DNA of 64,000 nt from Oscheius onirici. Lineage: Eukaryota; Nematoda; Chromadorea; Rhabditida; Rhabditidae. Both the position numbers and the translations under genes were made by a program. The stretch is taken from positions 5,938,501-6,002,500 of the forward strand of contig OW051470.1 of assembly GCA_932521025.1 (NCBI GenBank), read 5' to 3'. Of this stretch, positions 20,379 to 32,876 are shown one piece after another. Position 1 is the first letter of the stretch, and each line of letters opens with the position of its first letter. The notes under the pieces are model-generated. The model saw only the letters and a list, made by a program, of their open reading frames with translations, searched no databases and was not told the origin of the DNA.

Positions 20379-23300
20379 ATGTGGCGTGCCTTACTGCTCG
20401 CCGGATGCGTGCTTCTCGTCTCCACGAAATTAGCTCCGACCTCGTCAAAACAGACGTTGTATCAGTTCCTCTCACCCGTTGAGGTTCCGAAGGAGGAAGA
20501 ATCTGTCAACCAGGATGTGCAGTGTCCCGAAGATGCTCCAGCTAGCAAACTTCCCTCCAAGAGAGAATTGAAATTCATGTTGGAAAAGTCTGCAGCAGAA
20601 GATCACAAGTTTCCTGAGCATATTAGGTATTTTTAATTGAACAAAGACTTTTTGTTTTAGGAAAAAGAGACAAGCTTCTCGACTTTCCTACCAGGATTAC
20701 TTAGACAATCTTGGAAAGGCAGACTACGATGTCAGGATAGAAGAAGGTCTGTTCTTTTCCGGGTAGATCCACTCGTCATTTTAGGATGGACTGAGATTCT
20801 CTACCCGTTTGGAAGTTGGGCAATGGATGACCAGTTGATGGGTCAAGCGGGTCGAGAGACTCAGGCAAATCTCGGTTTCGACTGTCCTTTCTTCGGCTAC
20901 CGATTCAACTACACCATGGTAACTATCTGACTCTTTAACACCAACTCATATCCAGGTGTATCCAATGGGAATGGTTAGTTTCGCCCAGCCTCCCTACATC
21001 GCGCCTCCTTGGACCTTTCCCAACTCTGCTTGGCCAAAACAGAGGGTTGGTTTCCCTCAAAAATTCTCTAGAATCCAACTCAGGACAATGCATTCATCGC
21101 CCCGTTCTATGCCGACGCCATGTACCAATGGATCGGCAGCACCAAGATCAGTAATGTCTTCTTCCGAAGTGTCCATCGTCCAAGGGTAAGTTGAGGGCTG
21201 TAGTAAAACCGTTGCGAGCGACTCTCGTCTTATCTTCGGGAACGTCGCTTCTTAAAAGCAAACATTGCAAAAGGCGACGGCTCCTAAAAACCTCATGATA
21301 ACTCGATTTAAACGCAGTACAAACGCGTTAACATTTGAACCAAATCTGATAGGAACCTGGTTCACTCTTTCAAGCTGAGGTCAGTGCTCATTCTTCATGG
21401 TTTCTGACCTCATGAGCTCGGAATTCACTTGAAAAACTCGATTTGAGGCAAATGATCTAGGCGAAAGAGTAACCAAGAGTACAAGTGCTCTGCCAGCCTT
21501 TGTTGATGGTTGGTTCGTTTTGTCTGTCTTGTTGTGGCCTTGGGCAGCTTGGCAGCGATCTGATAAGGTCTAGGTAAATAGGCGAGTGCGGTCAAACAAG
21601 GAATTGACACCCAAAATAGGCGATTTGAGAGCGCGTCAGTGAGAGGAAATGACCACACAATTGAGTTTCAGCTCGACGACGATGATGTATATAACATGAA
21701 CGCAGCTAATAATTTTGGAGCTCCTAATTATAATAACCCAGGCAGTCCCTACTACGGGACAGGCAATCAGAACCAGTACAATCAGTACAGTCAGAGCTCA
21801 CCCAATGTCAATCCTTTGACGGGAGCAGGAGGATTCTCACAGGTAGCGTAAGAATTATTTAAATGCAAGTATAATTCAGACTGGCTTTGGGAACCAGTAC
21901 GGAACTGGTTATCAGCAGTACAGCCAGCAACAACCGTTCAGACGAAAGAGACAGATGCCCGGAAGAGTTTCTCAGCCCGGAATGGTGGTAGACCCTCTTC
22001 TTCTGGACAATATCACCAGACATGTTCAAGAAGGATACACGGGAGCTAATGGCTGGAGAGCAGAACACGCCTTCATCGTTACTTGGTACAGAGTATGTCT
22101 TTCTTTTCGATTCAAAACAAATAAGTACTTTAGATGGCCTACGGTGGAGCTCCTAGGGCTTTAGATGTCTCTCAGTTTGAATACGTCAAAGATTGGCAGA
22201 ACACTTTCCAGTTGGTCATCGCTTCCGACGAAATCCGTACTTTTGCCATTTTCAACTACGCTCGTCTGAACTGGACGACTAGTAACGAAGCTGGAGGACT
22301 GAACGGATTCGGAGGAAAACAGGCAGCTATGGCTGGATTCAACGGTGGCAACGGAACCGGATGGTATCAGTTACCGTACTCGGGACATGGTCGTATTTGG
22401 AAGTTGGGATACTTTTCCAATGTGGTCACACCCGGAAGATGGGTTCACAGAATAGACGAAGTCATCATTCCTGCCGGCTGTACCAACGCTTCCAATGGTT
22501 TGTTCAATGTACTGTCGCGGACAAAGTTAAAGTTCAGGAGGAATGCTAACAGCTCCGCCATGGGGACCGATGCAAGGTGGTGTCGCAATCAATGTATCCG
22601 GCCCATGTCTTCGTCCAAACGATCGGGTCAAAGTCAATTTTGAGAGTTGGCAAGTCGACTGCAAACGACTGTCTACTGTCAGAGCACGCTGTATCATGCC
22701 CATGTTTCACAAGACCGGTTTCGTCCCGATCCGAATGAGTCGTGATGGAGGATCGAGTTTCCCCTTCTTTGGCAAGTTTTACGTCGGTAAGAGAGCTTCC
22801 TCTTCTTCAGAAAGACCTTATTTCAGTTGTTCCTGACAGATCTCCGGCGGCTGTGGCTCTGAAAGACGACGTAGACAGTGTCAATAACCGATGGTACCAA
22901 CCGTATGCAGACACGCTGAACATGGGATGGCAAGCGTTGAATTTGACATATAATATGGGAGCGAGAGTGGACATTTCAATCTACGGGTATTGGGAAGATG
23001 CTGACAAGTGAGCGAATTCTGTGTGAATGAGAAATATAAGAGTTCAGATCTCACTTCGAAAAGATTGACTACATAGCGAAGGGAGTTCCGAACACGGGCA
23101 CATACAGCTTCAAACCACAACAGTTACAAAGACAGGAACTTCTAAAGGTATCAAGACTCGAAGATTTGTTTAGAAGGAATTTCAGAACGCGTGGCAGAAG
23201 TTCCACTTCGGTTTCATCCAAGTAGCTCTTTCCGACCAGGAAGACGGAGTTCTGTGGAGCAGGCCGACTCCTTTCCCTTGGTAAATACTCTCTTTTCAAA

Positions 23301-25984
23301 AATACGTTCTCAGGTACAATTTACCCTACTGGCAGAAACATTACGGAAATAGTTGGGCTGTGGACATGTGCATCGAATGGTTCGAGTACGATGGACGAAG
23401 ACGAAACTTCCAGATGGATCTGACACAAGATACCCCGTGTCCATGCAAACTTGCCCAAGCCTTGTTGGATATCGGTCGTTACATGCCTATTATGGACTGT
23501 GATAAGGACGGAGATACATCTTGTCCATACAACAAAGGAGCTCAACACTGTATTCAGAGCACACAGCCTAGGTTTGTTTAGTTATTGGGGTTGAATGTAT
23601 CTTGTTCCAGTTCGATTGGATCCTCACAACAATGCTGTTATGATTATGACGGATACCTAATGTTCACTGACGATTGGGAACCCGATGGTGATTACACGCG
23701 CTTCTTCCAACCAGGAACTCCAGCCAGAGCTCACAAATTCGGAACTTCTCCCTACCGTCTTCCTCCTTTCATTCCCACCATGTCCAACTATCAACTGGAC
23801 GTTCTTCCTTATCGTACTTGTTGCGAGTAGTTTCTTTCTCTCTTTCTTTGCTAACATTTCTTTTAGATACGCTCAACACTGCGAGTTCTACTACTGGCGA
23901 AGAATGACCAACGGATGTCAACAGTACAAGGCTCCAGCTGCCGGATACATCTACGGCGAGTCTCATCTGATCACCTTCGACGGAATCAAGTACACGTTCC
24001 CCGGAAAAGGATACTTTGTTCTGGTCATGAGCGACGATCCGACGCACAAACTGATGATCCAAATCAGACTCGAGCAGCCTCCCGATACTCTTTGTAAGTT
24101 GATACAAATGTCATTGACATTTCTTCAGGGCATGCTCATGTCAATGCGACAGTCATCACGGGAGTAGCCATGCAAGAAAACGACAGTTCGATTGTTCAAA
24201 TCTTCCCGAGGAAGCCACTTCGTGGCTGGAGATACAAGACTGATGTCTATGTTGACGGAGTTCGAAGAATGTTTGACACTCCTCAGTGGAAGTTTCAGCA
24301 GTTCAGAAGTAGACACTTTCCTTGTCTATGTACTGACAAATTTTCAGATGTCGAACTGAGAAACCCTCTGCAGAACATGAACCAGTCGGAGATTGTCGTC
24401 ATGTTCAAGTCGGGACTGGGAGTCCGTGTCCAGGAAAGTTTCGGAATGTTGGATGTTATGGTCACACTGCCGCCGAACTACAACACTACTTGTAGACAGG
24501 TATGTTATGCTGGGCTTTTTGTTAATTCGCTTCTACAGGGACAATCAGTAACATCAACTCTGAACTCAGTGACTGGGACGAATCGTTGTTATACAACACT
24601 AGGTCTTCTCGGAACCTATAACAATGATCCAAACGACGATCTGACAACGCCGGGTGGACAAGTTGTTCGTGTTCAAGGCGACACAAGCACCTATAGTACT
24701 ACACAAATGATCTACGACCAATTCGGAACACAATGTGCGTTTACGTGTTAAAAATTCGAAAACGAAATCGTAGGGGTTGTTGATGGAAAGAACGACAAAA
24801 TTGGACCAGTACTATTCTCGGACAACGTAAAGCCAATCTACAATCCGCTGCTCTTCGCCTCCACCAACTATCAGCCAACGTTCTGGCCTCAAGGACTCGA
24901 CATGAACGCCTCAAGAGTCTTCACAATGGAACAGGTTGTGAGCACTTGTCAGGGAATGGCTCAATGCGAATATGACTGTAAGTTCAGAGACTGAAGACAA
25001 AACTTCAAAACATTCAAAAGTATAGAAATATGCTCAGAGATCTTTCTATACATATAAAGTTGTTCAGACATTACTACGGGACGGCGAGAGGTTGGAATCA
25101 CGACCATGAGGAATCAGAAGAACTTCTTGAATTCGCAAAAGGCTGGAACTAAACAATGTGAGCTAACTATTAGGCACTACTATACAAAAGTCGTTTAGTG
25201 GTTTCCTGCGGTCCACTGCTTAAACTTCAAGGAGTCGTGAAAACCCCTCCTGCAGCCAACTACCTCGATGGAGATCGAGTTCAGTTCTCATGTAAGCCGA
25301 AATATTACATTCACGGAGATATCGAGAGGGTCTGTCGCAATGGAACCTGGTCTAAAGGAGGTCAGTTTGGCCATTTATGCAATCAAAATGTTTTTAAGCA
25401 TGGGCTTGGTGTCGAGATCGAGATCTGGAATATGCTCTGAAATGGATGACCGCCCTGTTGTCAATTTTCGGAATTGTCATGATTTTCGTCATCATCTTCT
25501 GTTGTCTTTGGAGTGCTCGTAAGAGAAGACAGAGGGACTTCTTCGAAGGGGAAGGATATGTGGAAGAGAAGAAGAAAGTGAAGAGAGCCAGTAGAACCAG
25601 TCCCAGTTCTTTGCCAGAAAAGGAACCACTGAGAGATAGTCCAACTCAAAATCTTTTGGATGAACAGCCAGCTTACATGAGAGGAGAAAGGAGAGTTCCC
25701 AGTTACTATGAGGTATTCAACGATGAGCCTCTTACAAATTGATTCAGACAGAGAACAGACAATTAGATGATGGTGGATTCATGCCACCCAGAGGCGGAGA
25801 GAGATCGGCAACTTCGTGGCAAGGAGGAGCTGGTGGAAGAGCCTCGAGTGGAGGAGCGGGTTGGAATGAAAGGGGAGGAGGAGACTGGGAACAGGAATGG
25901 TCCGTGCAGGGTCCAACCTACACAACGACGAGAACGGAACGAGTCCCAACTCATCAGCCATATTTCGAACAGTCTCAAATCTAG
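20379..25984 (+). CDS. Large type I membrane protein: NIDO-AMOP-VWD-sushi (SUSD2/mucin-4-like)
   Basis: Extracellular adhesion-type protein. Signal peptide ([15 protein letters not shown]), then RKKRQ, a furin-type site. The NIDO domain begins [11 protein letters not shown] and includes [19 protein letters not shown] (to about 21185). A Gln/Asn/Tyr-rich insert with a second furin-type site (FRRKRQ) separates it from the rest of NIDO ([20 protein letters not shown]). Next an IPT-like stretch, then the AMOP domain ([20 protein letters not shown]...[12 protein letters not shown]), a VWD domain ([33 protein letters not shown]), and one sushi domain (SCGPLLKL...CRNGTWSKG). A transmembrane helix ([19 protein letters not shown]) and a basic, then Gly-rich, cytoplasmic tail end the protein at TAG 25984. 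Introns are mostly 40-60 bases, with one of about 450 (21186-21630). Domain order matches the SUSD2/mucin-4 group; C. elegans has relatives of this kind. Roughly 1,450 residues by my estimate. Confidence 0.88.
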
Positions 25985-26267
25985 TACCTCTGTCTGATCT
26001 ACCGCATTCTTTCCTGTATATTACTGCCCTCGTTTTCACTGTTGAGATTCAATGATATCAGAGATCTTGTATGAAATGATTTTATCTGTCTACCGCAGTA
26101 GACTCTCGAAGCAACAACAGCATAATTTATTGTGGATTTTGAAAGACACAGTTGAACCGTTCTCTACGTAATATACGTTACGAAAAGGTTACATTTGAAA
26201 GAAAGGGGGTAATGTCTGTGGTAGCTATCAATGTTGGAGGAGATCGGCAATGGTGGCTTCTGGGTTC

Positions 26268-29023
26268 TTAGTTCGTCTTTTCCACCTCGTTCTTCTCCAC
26301 AGCCATCTCCAAAGGTGAGTCGTTCATCTCTGAAGATAGATCATTTGCTCCCGCGGTCTCTACAAAAGAAGCCAATATGTTATACGCTAGCTGACTGGAC
26401 TCTTTAGACTCTGTGAGAGTTAGCAAAGGGAAGAAGCAGAGTGCCGACTGGTTAGTGAGAACCTTACTCAGCGCCTTTCTGCGCACACAGGCGATTCCCT
26501 GCGAGTAGGCAATCGGCGAACATTGACAGACGCCGGCATGACAAAGGGACAAGCCTTCGTCACTGCCGACACATTCGTTGTCGGAGAAGCAGCGAGCACC
26601 GATCGGACGAACAGCTATGACGGATTGAAGAGTCCTCTCTCAAGGAACCTACTCGATTTGGAAGAGATGGCAATCTCATTTCCACCAGGAGGACAGCACA
26701 GACTCATCCTCTTGACGCATTCGAAGGTGGCTCCACAGCTACCGTCGCTGAAGCAGCCAGACACGGCCAACTCGCCATTGGGACATTGACCTGAACCAGA
26801 AGGAGACCCTAACATGCAGGGAATGGGCACAAACTCTTGAGATTGGGATTCTTGGATTGTGGTGGACAGCAAAGTCCGTTGTGACATTCGAGACCGACTC
26901 CGCAGAGCCCGTTCATACAGCCACTGCTGGCAGCCGATCCATCGGGGCACGACATGTCTCTGGCTGGAAACCCAGGGTGGCTTCTGTGTTATAAAAGAGA
27001 CTAGCAGTGTTATTGATACAAGCGATGTGAGAGAACTCATGTCTAGTCTCGAATTAGTCAGCTAGCGTAAGAGCGCTACTCACGAGGCATGAAGCTGCTC
27101 AGCGGTCTGCCGTAAGCAGGAATCTGAGCAGGCTTCTGTCCAGGACGAATCCTGCGGAACGCCGTTGCCGTTTGACAGCACAGATCGGCGTAGATGTTAC
27201 AGGTGTATCCTGTGGGACAGGCTCCGTTGGCACAGGGTCCAGCCTGGAGAGTAGCATCACAGACTCCAGAGACTGAAAATATATCTTTACCGATTAGAAA
27301 GAAAAGGACGAACCTGAAGCAAGATCGATACAGATTCCGTCACCGGTAGTATCATTGGGAAGTCCGTAGACGACAGTGTATGAGACGGGACACATTCCTC
27401 CGACTGCAGGTCCGATCTGGAAGGAAATGTCGACAGTGTTGACGACGGGGCAGCATTGTTGGAGAGTGGCGTCACAGGCGTATCCAGGCTGGTTGGCGTT
27501 TCCAGCTCCACAAGGTCCGGCAACTCCAGTGACACAGGGTCCGATGGACATGACGTTAGCGACTCCACAGGCTCCGATGGGGATAGCGCCGGTAGCCGAG
27601 GGACAACAGACTCCGTTGGTAAGGACAAGAGTGGTGGGGCAGACACCGTTGACAGTGGGAGTTCCGGCAGATCCGTCAGCACAGACCGACGAGCAGCAGA
27701 TTCCATTTTGAGCAGTGTATCCGGTCGGGCAAAGTCCGTTGACAGTGGGTCCGAGGACAGTTCCTCCGTTGGGACAGGAGTTGATGGCACAGCAGATGTT
27801 TCCAGTGGTACAGGTGTATCCAGATCCGCAGTAGTAGGTCACAGTGACTCCTCCACATCCATTTCCAGTACATGAAGGAATACAGGCACCGACAGCAGCA
27901 GATCCATCCAGACAACGGACAGACGAAGTAGCTGTTCCAGCACAACAGAGTCCATTGGAGCAGGTGTATCCAGTTCCGCACTGTCCGTTGACACATCCTC
28001 CGACAGCTTGAGTTCCATCAGGGCAAACTAAAATTTCTGTTAAAAAGTAAGAAAAACTAGATTACCGAAGGGGTTGGTAGTGGTGGTCGAGGGACAGCAG
28101 CTTCCAGAGACACAGGTGTATCCAGTAGAGCAGGCTCCGCTGATACAGGCTCCGACGGCAGATCCTCCAGAAGGACAGCTGTAGACGGAGATCTGAGGAG
28201 CCGAGTAGGAAGGACAGCAGCTGCCAGAGACGCAAGAGTATCCGGAGGCACAATATCCAGAGTTGCAAGATCCGACAGGGATTCCACCAGAAGGACAGCT
28301 GACAATAATGGGAGCTTGCTGGGCACATCCGTTGCATCCACCGTTGGAAGAAGAGGCCACTAAAAAGAGTCAACTTTTTATCAGTTCTACAATCTAAATA
28401 TTAGGTGCAGGGTTAGTGCTCACAGTTGCAACATGGACGTGAACTGAAGCGGAATTTTTGGCGGTCATCTTCGCGTTCCTCTCGAGTCGGTCGACGTGAG
28501 ATGTGTGGTTTTGTGGGATTGTTAGCATCGGTTAGAGGAAGAAGCAGTGGACAACAATAGCCGATCAGTCGATCACAAGAGAGTCCAGGAGGACATTCGT
28601 ACCCGACAGAACATCTTAAAGGACTGTCAAAGCCGCCAGCACAATTGTCTAAACGAACAGTTTGTTCTCTCAATTTAAGGTTAGTACTGACGGCCATCTC
28701 CTGTCGCCGGCACAAGGACCGTATCCAAATCGGCCAGATTTTCCGGAAAACCGTAACCGGGCGGTCCAACCGGCCAGTCGTCCTCCTTCAAAAGAATCGT
28801 TTCGTTAGTTTTAGTGCTAGTGCTGTTCCTAGTGGAATTAAGGGCTATAAATATTTACAGTGTTCTCCAGATCATGCCGTGCCAGACTCACCAATGACGG
28901 TAGGGCTCTGCGATCCTGAGCTACAACAATATCCATTGTTGCAAGTTCCAGAATTGCAAGGATTGGAGTTGGAGCAACTGCTGTAGGTGCAGACGAGTCC
29001 TCCGGTAGTGAACGCTTGTTGAC
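26268..29023 (-). CDS. Cysteine-rich extracellular protein with EB/lustrin-like repeats (5' end unresolved)
   Basis: Minus-strand exons encode many repeats of the form CPxGG.xVGxC.xGxCxxGYTCxxGxCC. Examples are CPSGGSAVGACISGAC, TGYTCVSGSCCPS, NGLCPTGYTAQNGICCS and SCSNSNPCNSGTCNNGYCCS. This spacing is that of nematode EB modules and lustrin-type Cys-rich repeats found in secreted cuticle or matrix proteins. The last exons encode an EB-like unit (NECVGSDEGLSLCHAGVCQC) and an acidic tail EMAVEKNEVEKTN with TAA at 26268. The first exon I can place starts after an acceptor at 29024 and has no Met, so either a start exon is missing or these exons belong to the upstream gene. Exon joins around 28650-28800 are uncertain. 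Confidence 0.7.
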
Positions 29024-29106
29024 CTAAATATTAGAAACTCTTTTTGAGAACAGAGTGAAAGGGCTGGAGAAGAGTGGTTAGTCATGCGGTTAGCGATAAA
29101 TAGAGC

Positions 29107-29112
29107 TTTATT
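29107..29112 (-). terminator. Possible polyad signal AATAAA
   Basis: AATAAA on the minus strand 85 bases after the TAG at 29197. Supports ending the upstream EB gene here, but a single hexamer is weak evidence. Confidence 0.3.
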
Positions 29113-29196
29113 TATAGACTAATTCTGCACATGCTGGTCGAGGTGTTCTCAGCGATCTGAAATGTGTCTACTTTAAAAATTCTAATGAACTGGTAC

Positions 29197-32188
29197 CTAT
29201 TCGTACGGTCTACAACATTTGCCCCTGCTGTTGCAGAAATATGGTCTCGGACATTGCAGGCTGTAGCGACACGTGTTGCCAAAACGGGGAGCCACTTCTT
29301 CTGAGCCTTTTGGACAGGCTCCGTCGTCGCGTTTCACCGTAATCGTTTCTTCCGCTGAAACGTTTTTGTTATTCTCTTTTTCATAATGTCTTACGTGAAA
29401 CACAGCAGACTTTCTGTTCTCCGATAGTCATACAGGAGTGGGACGAGCTTGGACAGAGGTGGTTATCGTCGCAAGAATCTTCGGGAACAGTTCCGTCGGG
29501 ACAGAAGACGTCGAGACGACAGCATTTGCCCTCTAGAGAACAAGTGAATCGAGATGGACAGAGTGAGATGGAAGAGCAGCGAGGAGACTGCAGACATCGG
29601 GACTGAACGATAGTTTTGAATATGAATACCGATTCTGATTACCTTTTTGACAAGAGATGACTCGAGTGAAGACTTGGGAACAACAATAGGCGGTGGCTCA
29701 TCGTTGCGAGTAATCTCGGTATTTTCGAGAGGACAACAACGACTGTATTCACACCGACTGGATATCGGACAATCGTCGTTTGTTCGACAAGTTTCTGGGA
29801 GTGAGAGAGCCAGAAGACCACTGCCACACATAGCCATGTTCATCCGACAGCAGACTCCAAACATACATTCGCTTGTTTCGGGACAAGGAGAGGCGAGAGA
29901 GCAGTTTGAGACTCGTGTATCTACCTAAATCATAGTTTATCCCATTTGCTATCAGACAAACTACCTCACAAACATCGCTGGGACCAAAACTAGGCATCAT
30001 AGATGTTGGATACGGTGGACGAGCTGTGGTTGTCTCTTCTGCCGCATCATAACTGTTCAGCGACGTCTCGACGACGTTATCTTCGATTGGAAGAGCTTCA
30101 GGTTTTGGAAAGACTGCACAACATCCTCCAAAGACACATTTCTCTTTGGATCCACACTGATAGTTTGTCGAGCAGGCGAATCGTACAGAAGTTCCTCCGG
30201 GACAAAGAGACAATCGACAGCAAGTAGTCTCACAAATGAACGAGGCTGGACAGTCCGTGTCCAGTTTACAGTCGCCTTGTCCGAGACATTTCGAGCCTGT
30301 AACAGTATCTTCAACGAGTCGTGATTGTCATTTTTTGTCTTCGAGCAGAGAGCGGCTACTGTGCTGCGCCTACTGTCATTTTTGGCCGTCTTCGCCTAGT
30401 GGTCAAACACTCATTAGCCCCCGAAAGTGCGCAGCGCACCGAGATACGCAAACTTCCTTTAGCTTAGCTAACAAATAAACAGCACTCACCGCCTAATGAC
30501 GCGCCAGCTCCCGTCGAACCCGTTGATTCGTAAGAAGTCGTGCTTGGGGGCACTGAAGTCGATTCTAATTGTTTGAGATAAGATTTGACTGTCACTTTGA
30601 CATACCTTCTTGGACAGAATTCGGAACAGCAAATGGCGCAAAAGAAACCACTTCTGGCTCAGCGAACTTCTTAGCATGGGGCAGACTGATGACTCGAAAT
30701 CCGGGAGCTGGACCTTGGACGACGCCGACTTCGAAGAGGTCGACAGGAGAGACAAACGGGAGAAGCTGCGGTTTGGAAGGGGAGCGGTGTTTGCGGGATT
30801 GACAGCAGTTATCAGGAGAACAGACGAGAGATTGGGGACAAGGCTTGGCATTGGAACATCGGATACAGGGAAGAGAACGAGCGCAGCAAACACCCTTTGC
30901 CGTGCAGTCGGTCTCTCTTGAGCAAGGACATGCTCCAAGAGGAGCCGAACCGTCAGGACACAGAGCTACAGTAGGATAAAGGATGATTTAAGAGGTTTAT
31001 CTTACTGCTGCCATGTGCCGGCGTACACTGCCCGTCTTCACAAACCGTACCCAAAGGACAGAGTGAGCAGTCGTTAGTGGAAAAAGAAAGGTTAGCTGAA
31101 AGAGAGTAAGCAGAGGAAGAGGCTGTTTAGGTTAGAGAAGAGATTGGAAAGAGTAACCCACGAGAGTTAACTTTGAGATCCTTCCTGGGAATGATGCAGG
31201 TCTGCTGCTCGAAGTCGAAGACGTACGTGTCTTGGCAGGACTTTCTTACCCAACGCATAGAACTGACAAAAAGCATTAAAAGAACCAATTGAAAAGTCTT
31301 ACGTCTGGTCACATTGAAGATATCCGACTCGGTCATTATTATCGGCCTGAAGACACATTGCCGAGACGGCACAGGACGCGGATTCACGAGCACCGTTGTC
31401 CTGTTCTGAAATCATTCGAAAATCAATAGTCTCTCCCTTGTCTTCCAAGCTTCGACCTCCTGAGGGAGTGCGCCTTATTTGCTTGTGTCGCCGGGGTAGT
31501 CACGCAGCGCGCCTCTCTTTGAAACCTCGGACAGGCTCTCCGGACTCTTTCCCCTCGATCAAAAGCAAAACACATCTCTTGGCATCTTGTTCAAACAAAC
31601 TGCGGAGTGACCACTGCCACTTTTTTAAACTTCCGCTTGCTTCTCGCGTTTGTGCTTGCCATATCAGCGCAATATATAGCAGCTAAGTAATTTGAGGAAA
31701 AAAACTGACCGCAAATGTTCGGATTGACGGGCTTTTTGGACGGTCTGTGCTGGACTGTGTCGACTACTGGTGGACTGGCGGCTCTTGACTTGACCACCCA
31801 GACACCGTCGCCTTCGGGACTACTGGAAGAGAACGGAGTCTTTTGAGAGAATAAGAACTCACTCCGAAGCAGCTTCACATTTCAGGAAAAATTGAGTCTG
31901 TTTGCCACCAATCTGTACATCTTGCATGCCCAGCTTACAGTTTCCACCGATGACTGGTGTCGACTGCGAACCGACAGCTGAACACAAAACTCAGTTAATT
32001 TTTCGAAAAGTTTTAGCTCTGTAGTGTTAGTAAAGAAGAGTAAGACTTGAAAGAATCAAAACTGCTGTCAAAAGAGAGCAGTGCTGTTGGAAGAAAAGTA
32101 TCCAGGAAGAGATTAGTGAGTAAGTATGCGGATGCTGAGACAAACCTAGGATTGTAGCTGCGAGTAGAGTCAGAGAAGCTGGCCTCAT
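29197..32188 (-). CDS. Secreted Cys-rich protein, chitin-binding-like N-terminus plus EB-like repeats
   Basis: Starts with a signal peptide split by an intron: MRPASLTLLAATIL (32188-32146) joins AVGSQSTPVIGG at 31977 in frame. The N-terminal region has two Cys stretches; the second (YLQCDQT...WVRKSCQDTYVFDFEQQTC) has the spacing of a peritrophin-type chitin-binding domain. Then come at least five EB-like Cys clusters, e.g. CPDGSAPLGACPCSRETDC, LGQGDCKLDTDCPASFIC, CRTNDDCPISSRCEYSRCCP and CRYSLQCPRPYFCNSRGKCC. Clusters are joined by Pro/Ser/Thr-rich linkers. The final exon ends CCRPYE and TAG at 29197. Likely an extracellular, perhaps cuticle or pharyngeal-lining, matrix protein; this is inference from domains. 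Could be one transcript with the similar exons at 29023-26268. Confidence 0.7.
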
Positions 32189-32490
32189 GTTGCTGACTGC
32201 GCGAGAGACTGTTGGCTGAGCGAGGTCTGAACACTTGAGGGCCCAAAGCGACCCGCCCCTTTGGCTGACCCTCCCTCTAAGTCCACTGAAGCCGCGCACA
32301 AAAACATCTACACAAATACGCGCCTTACGAAACATTTCCAGCGCGAGCTGGAACCTATTTTTGGGAAGTCAGAGTCTCTTTCGGACCTCATAAGGAATGA
32401 CAGGAAGTCCGATGTGTCATCTACCAGTTTCGCTATTTTCGGAAGAACTGGTGCACACGTGCGTCTGGAAGTGAGACGACGCTTTTCAAA

Positions 32491-32876
32491 CTAAGTACCG
32501 GAGGGACAAACTGTTTCAGCATGAGGATCTGTAGGAACAGACTGAGGCAGAATGGTTTCTTTGAAGAGAATGGAACACTGGAGCAGAGTGCCAAGAGGAG
32601 ATTGAAAAGAAACTGTAACTATGGCTCCGGGAAAGAAGTGGATAGGTGAAGACGGAATCTCTAGCACTGGAAGGGCGTTTGTTGTTACTAAATTTAACTT
32701 TAACTATCTAATGGATTCAAAGTGTAACTAAATTAAGTTAACAACTAAATTAAAAACAGTTTCAACTACTTATAAAGTTTATGTTTTCAAACTACTCAAA
32801 AGTCAAAATCTTATTTGGAAGACGTCGAACTAACTGACGGTACTGTATTCTTCCGGAGATGCAAAGTTCAGGCTGA
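32491..32876 (-). CDS. Possible 3' end of a small unidentified gene
   Basis: A 38-base exon (32876-32839) after a strong TTTTTTTTTCAG joins an exon at 32687-32491 in frame, giving QPELCISGRIQYL then TTNALPVLEIPSSPIHFFPG and an end at VCPSGT, TAG. Composition looks protein-like and splice sites are fair. The 5' exons were not found. Lies upstream of the secreted EB gene's own signal peptide, so it is not part of it. Confidence 0.3.

Noticed and set aside
27456-27875. Plus-strand open frame rich in Ser/Gly/Asp
   Set aside because: It is the antisense of the Cys-rich EB exons; the low-complexity translation is a by-product of TCC/GGA codons on the other strand.
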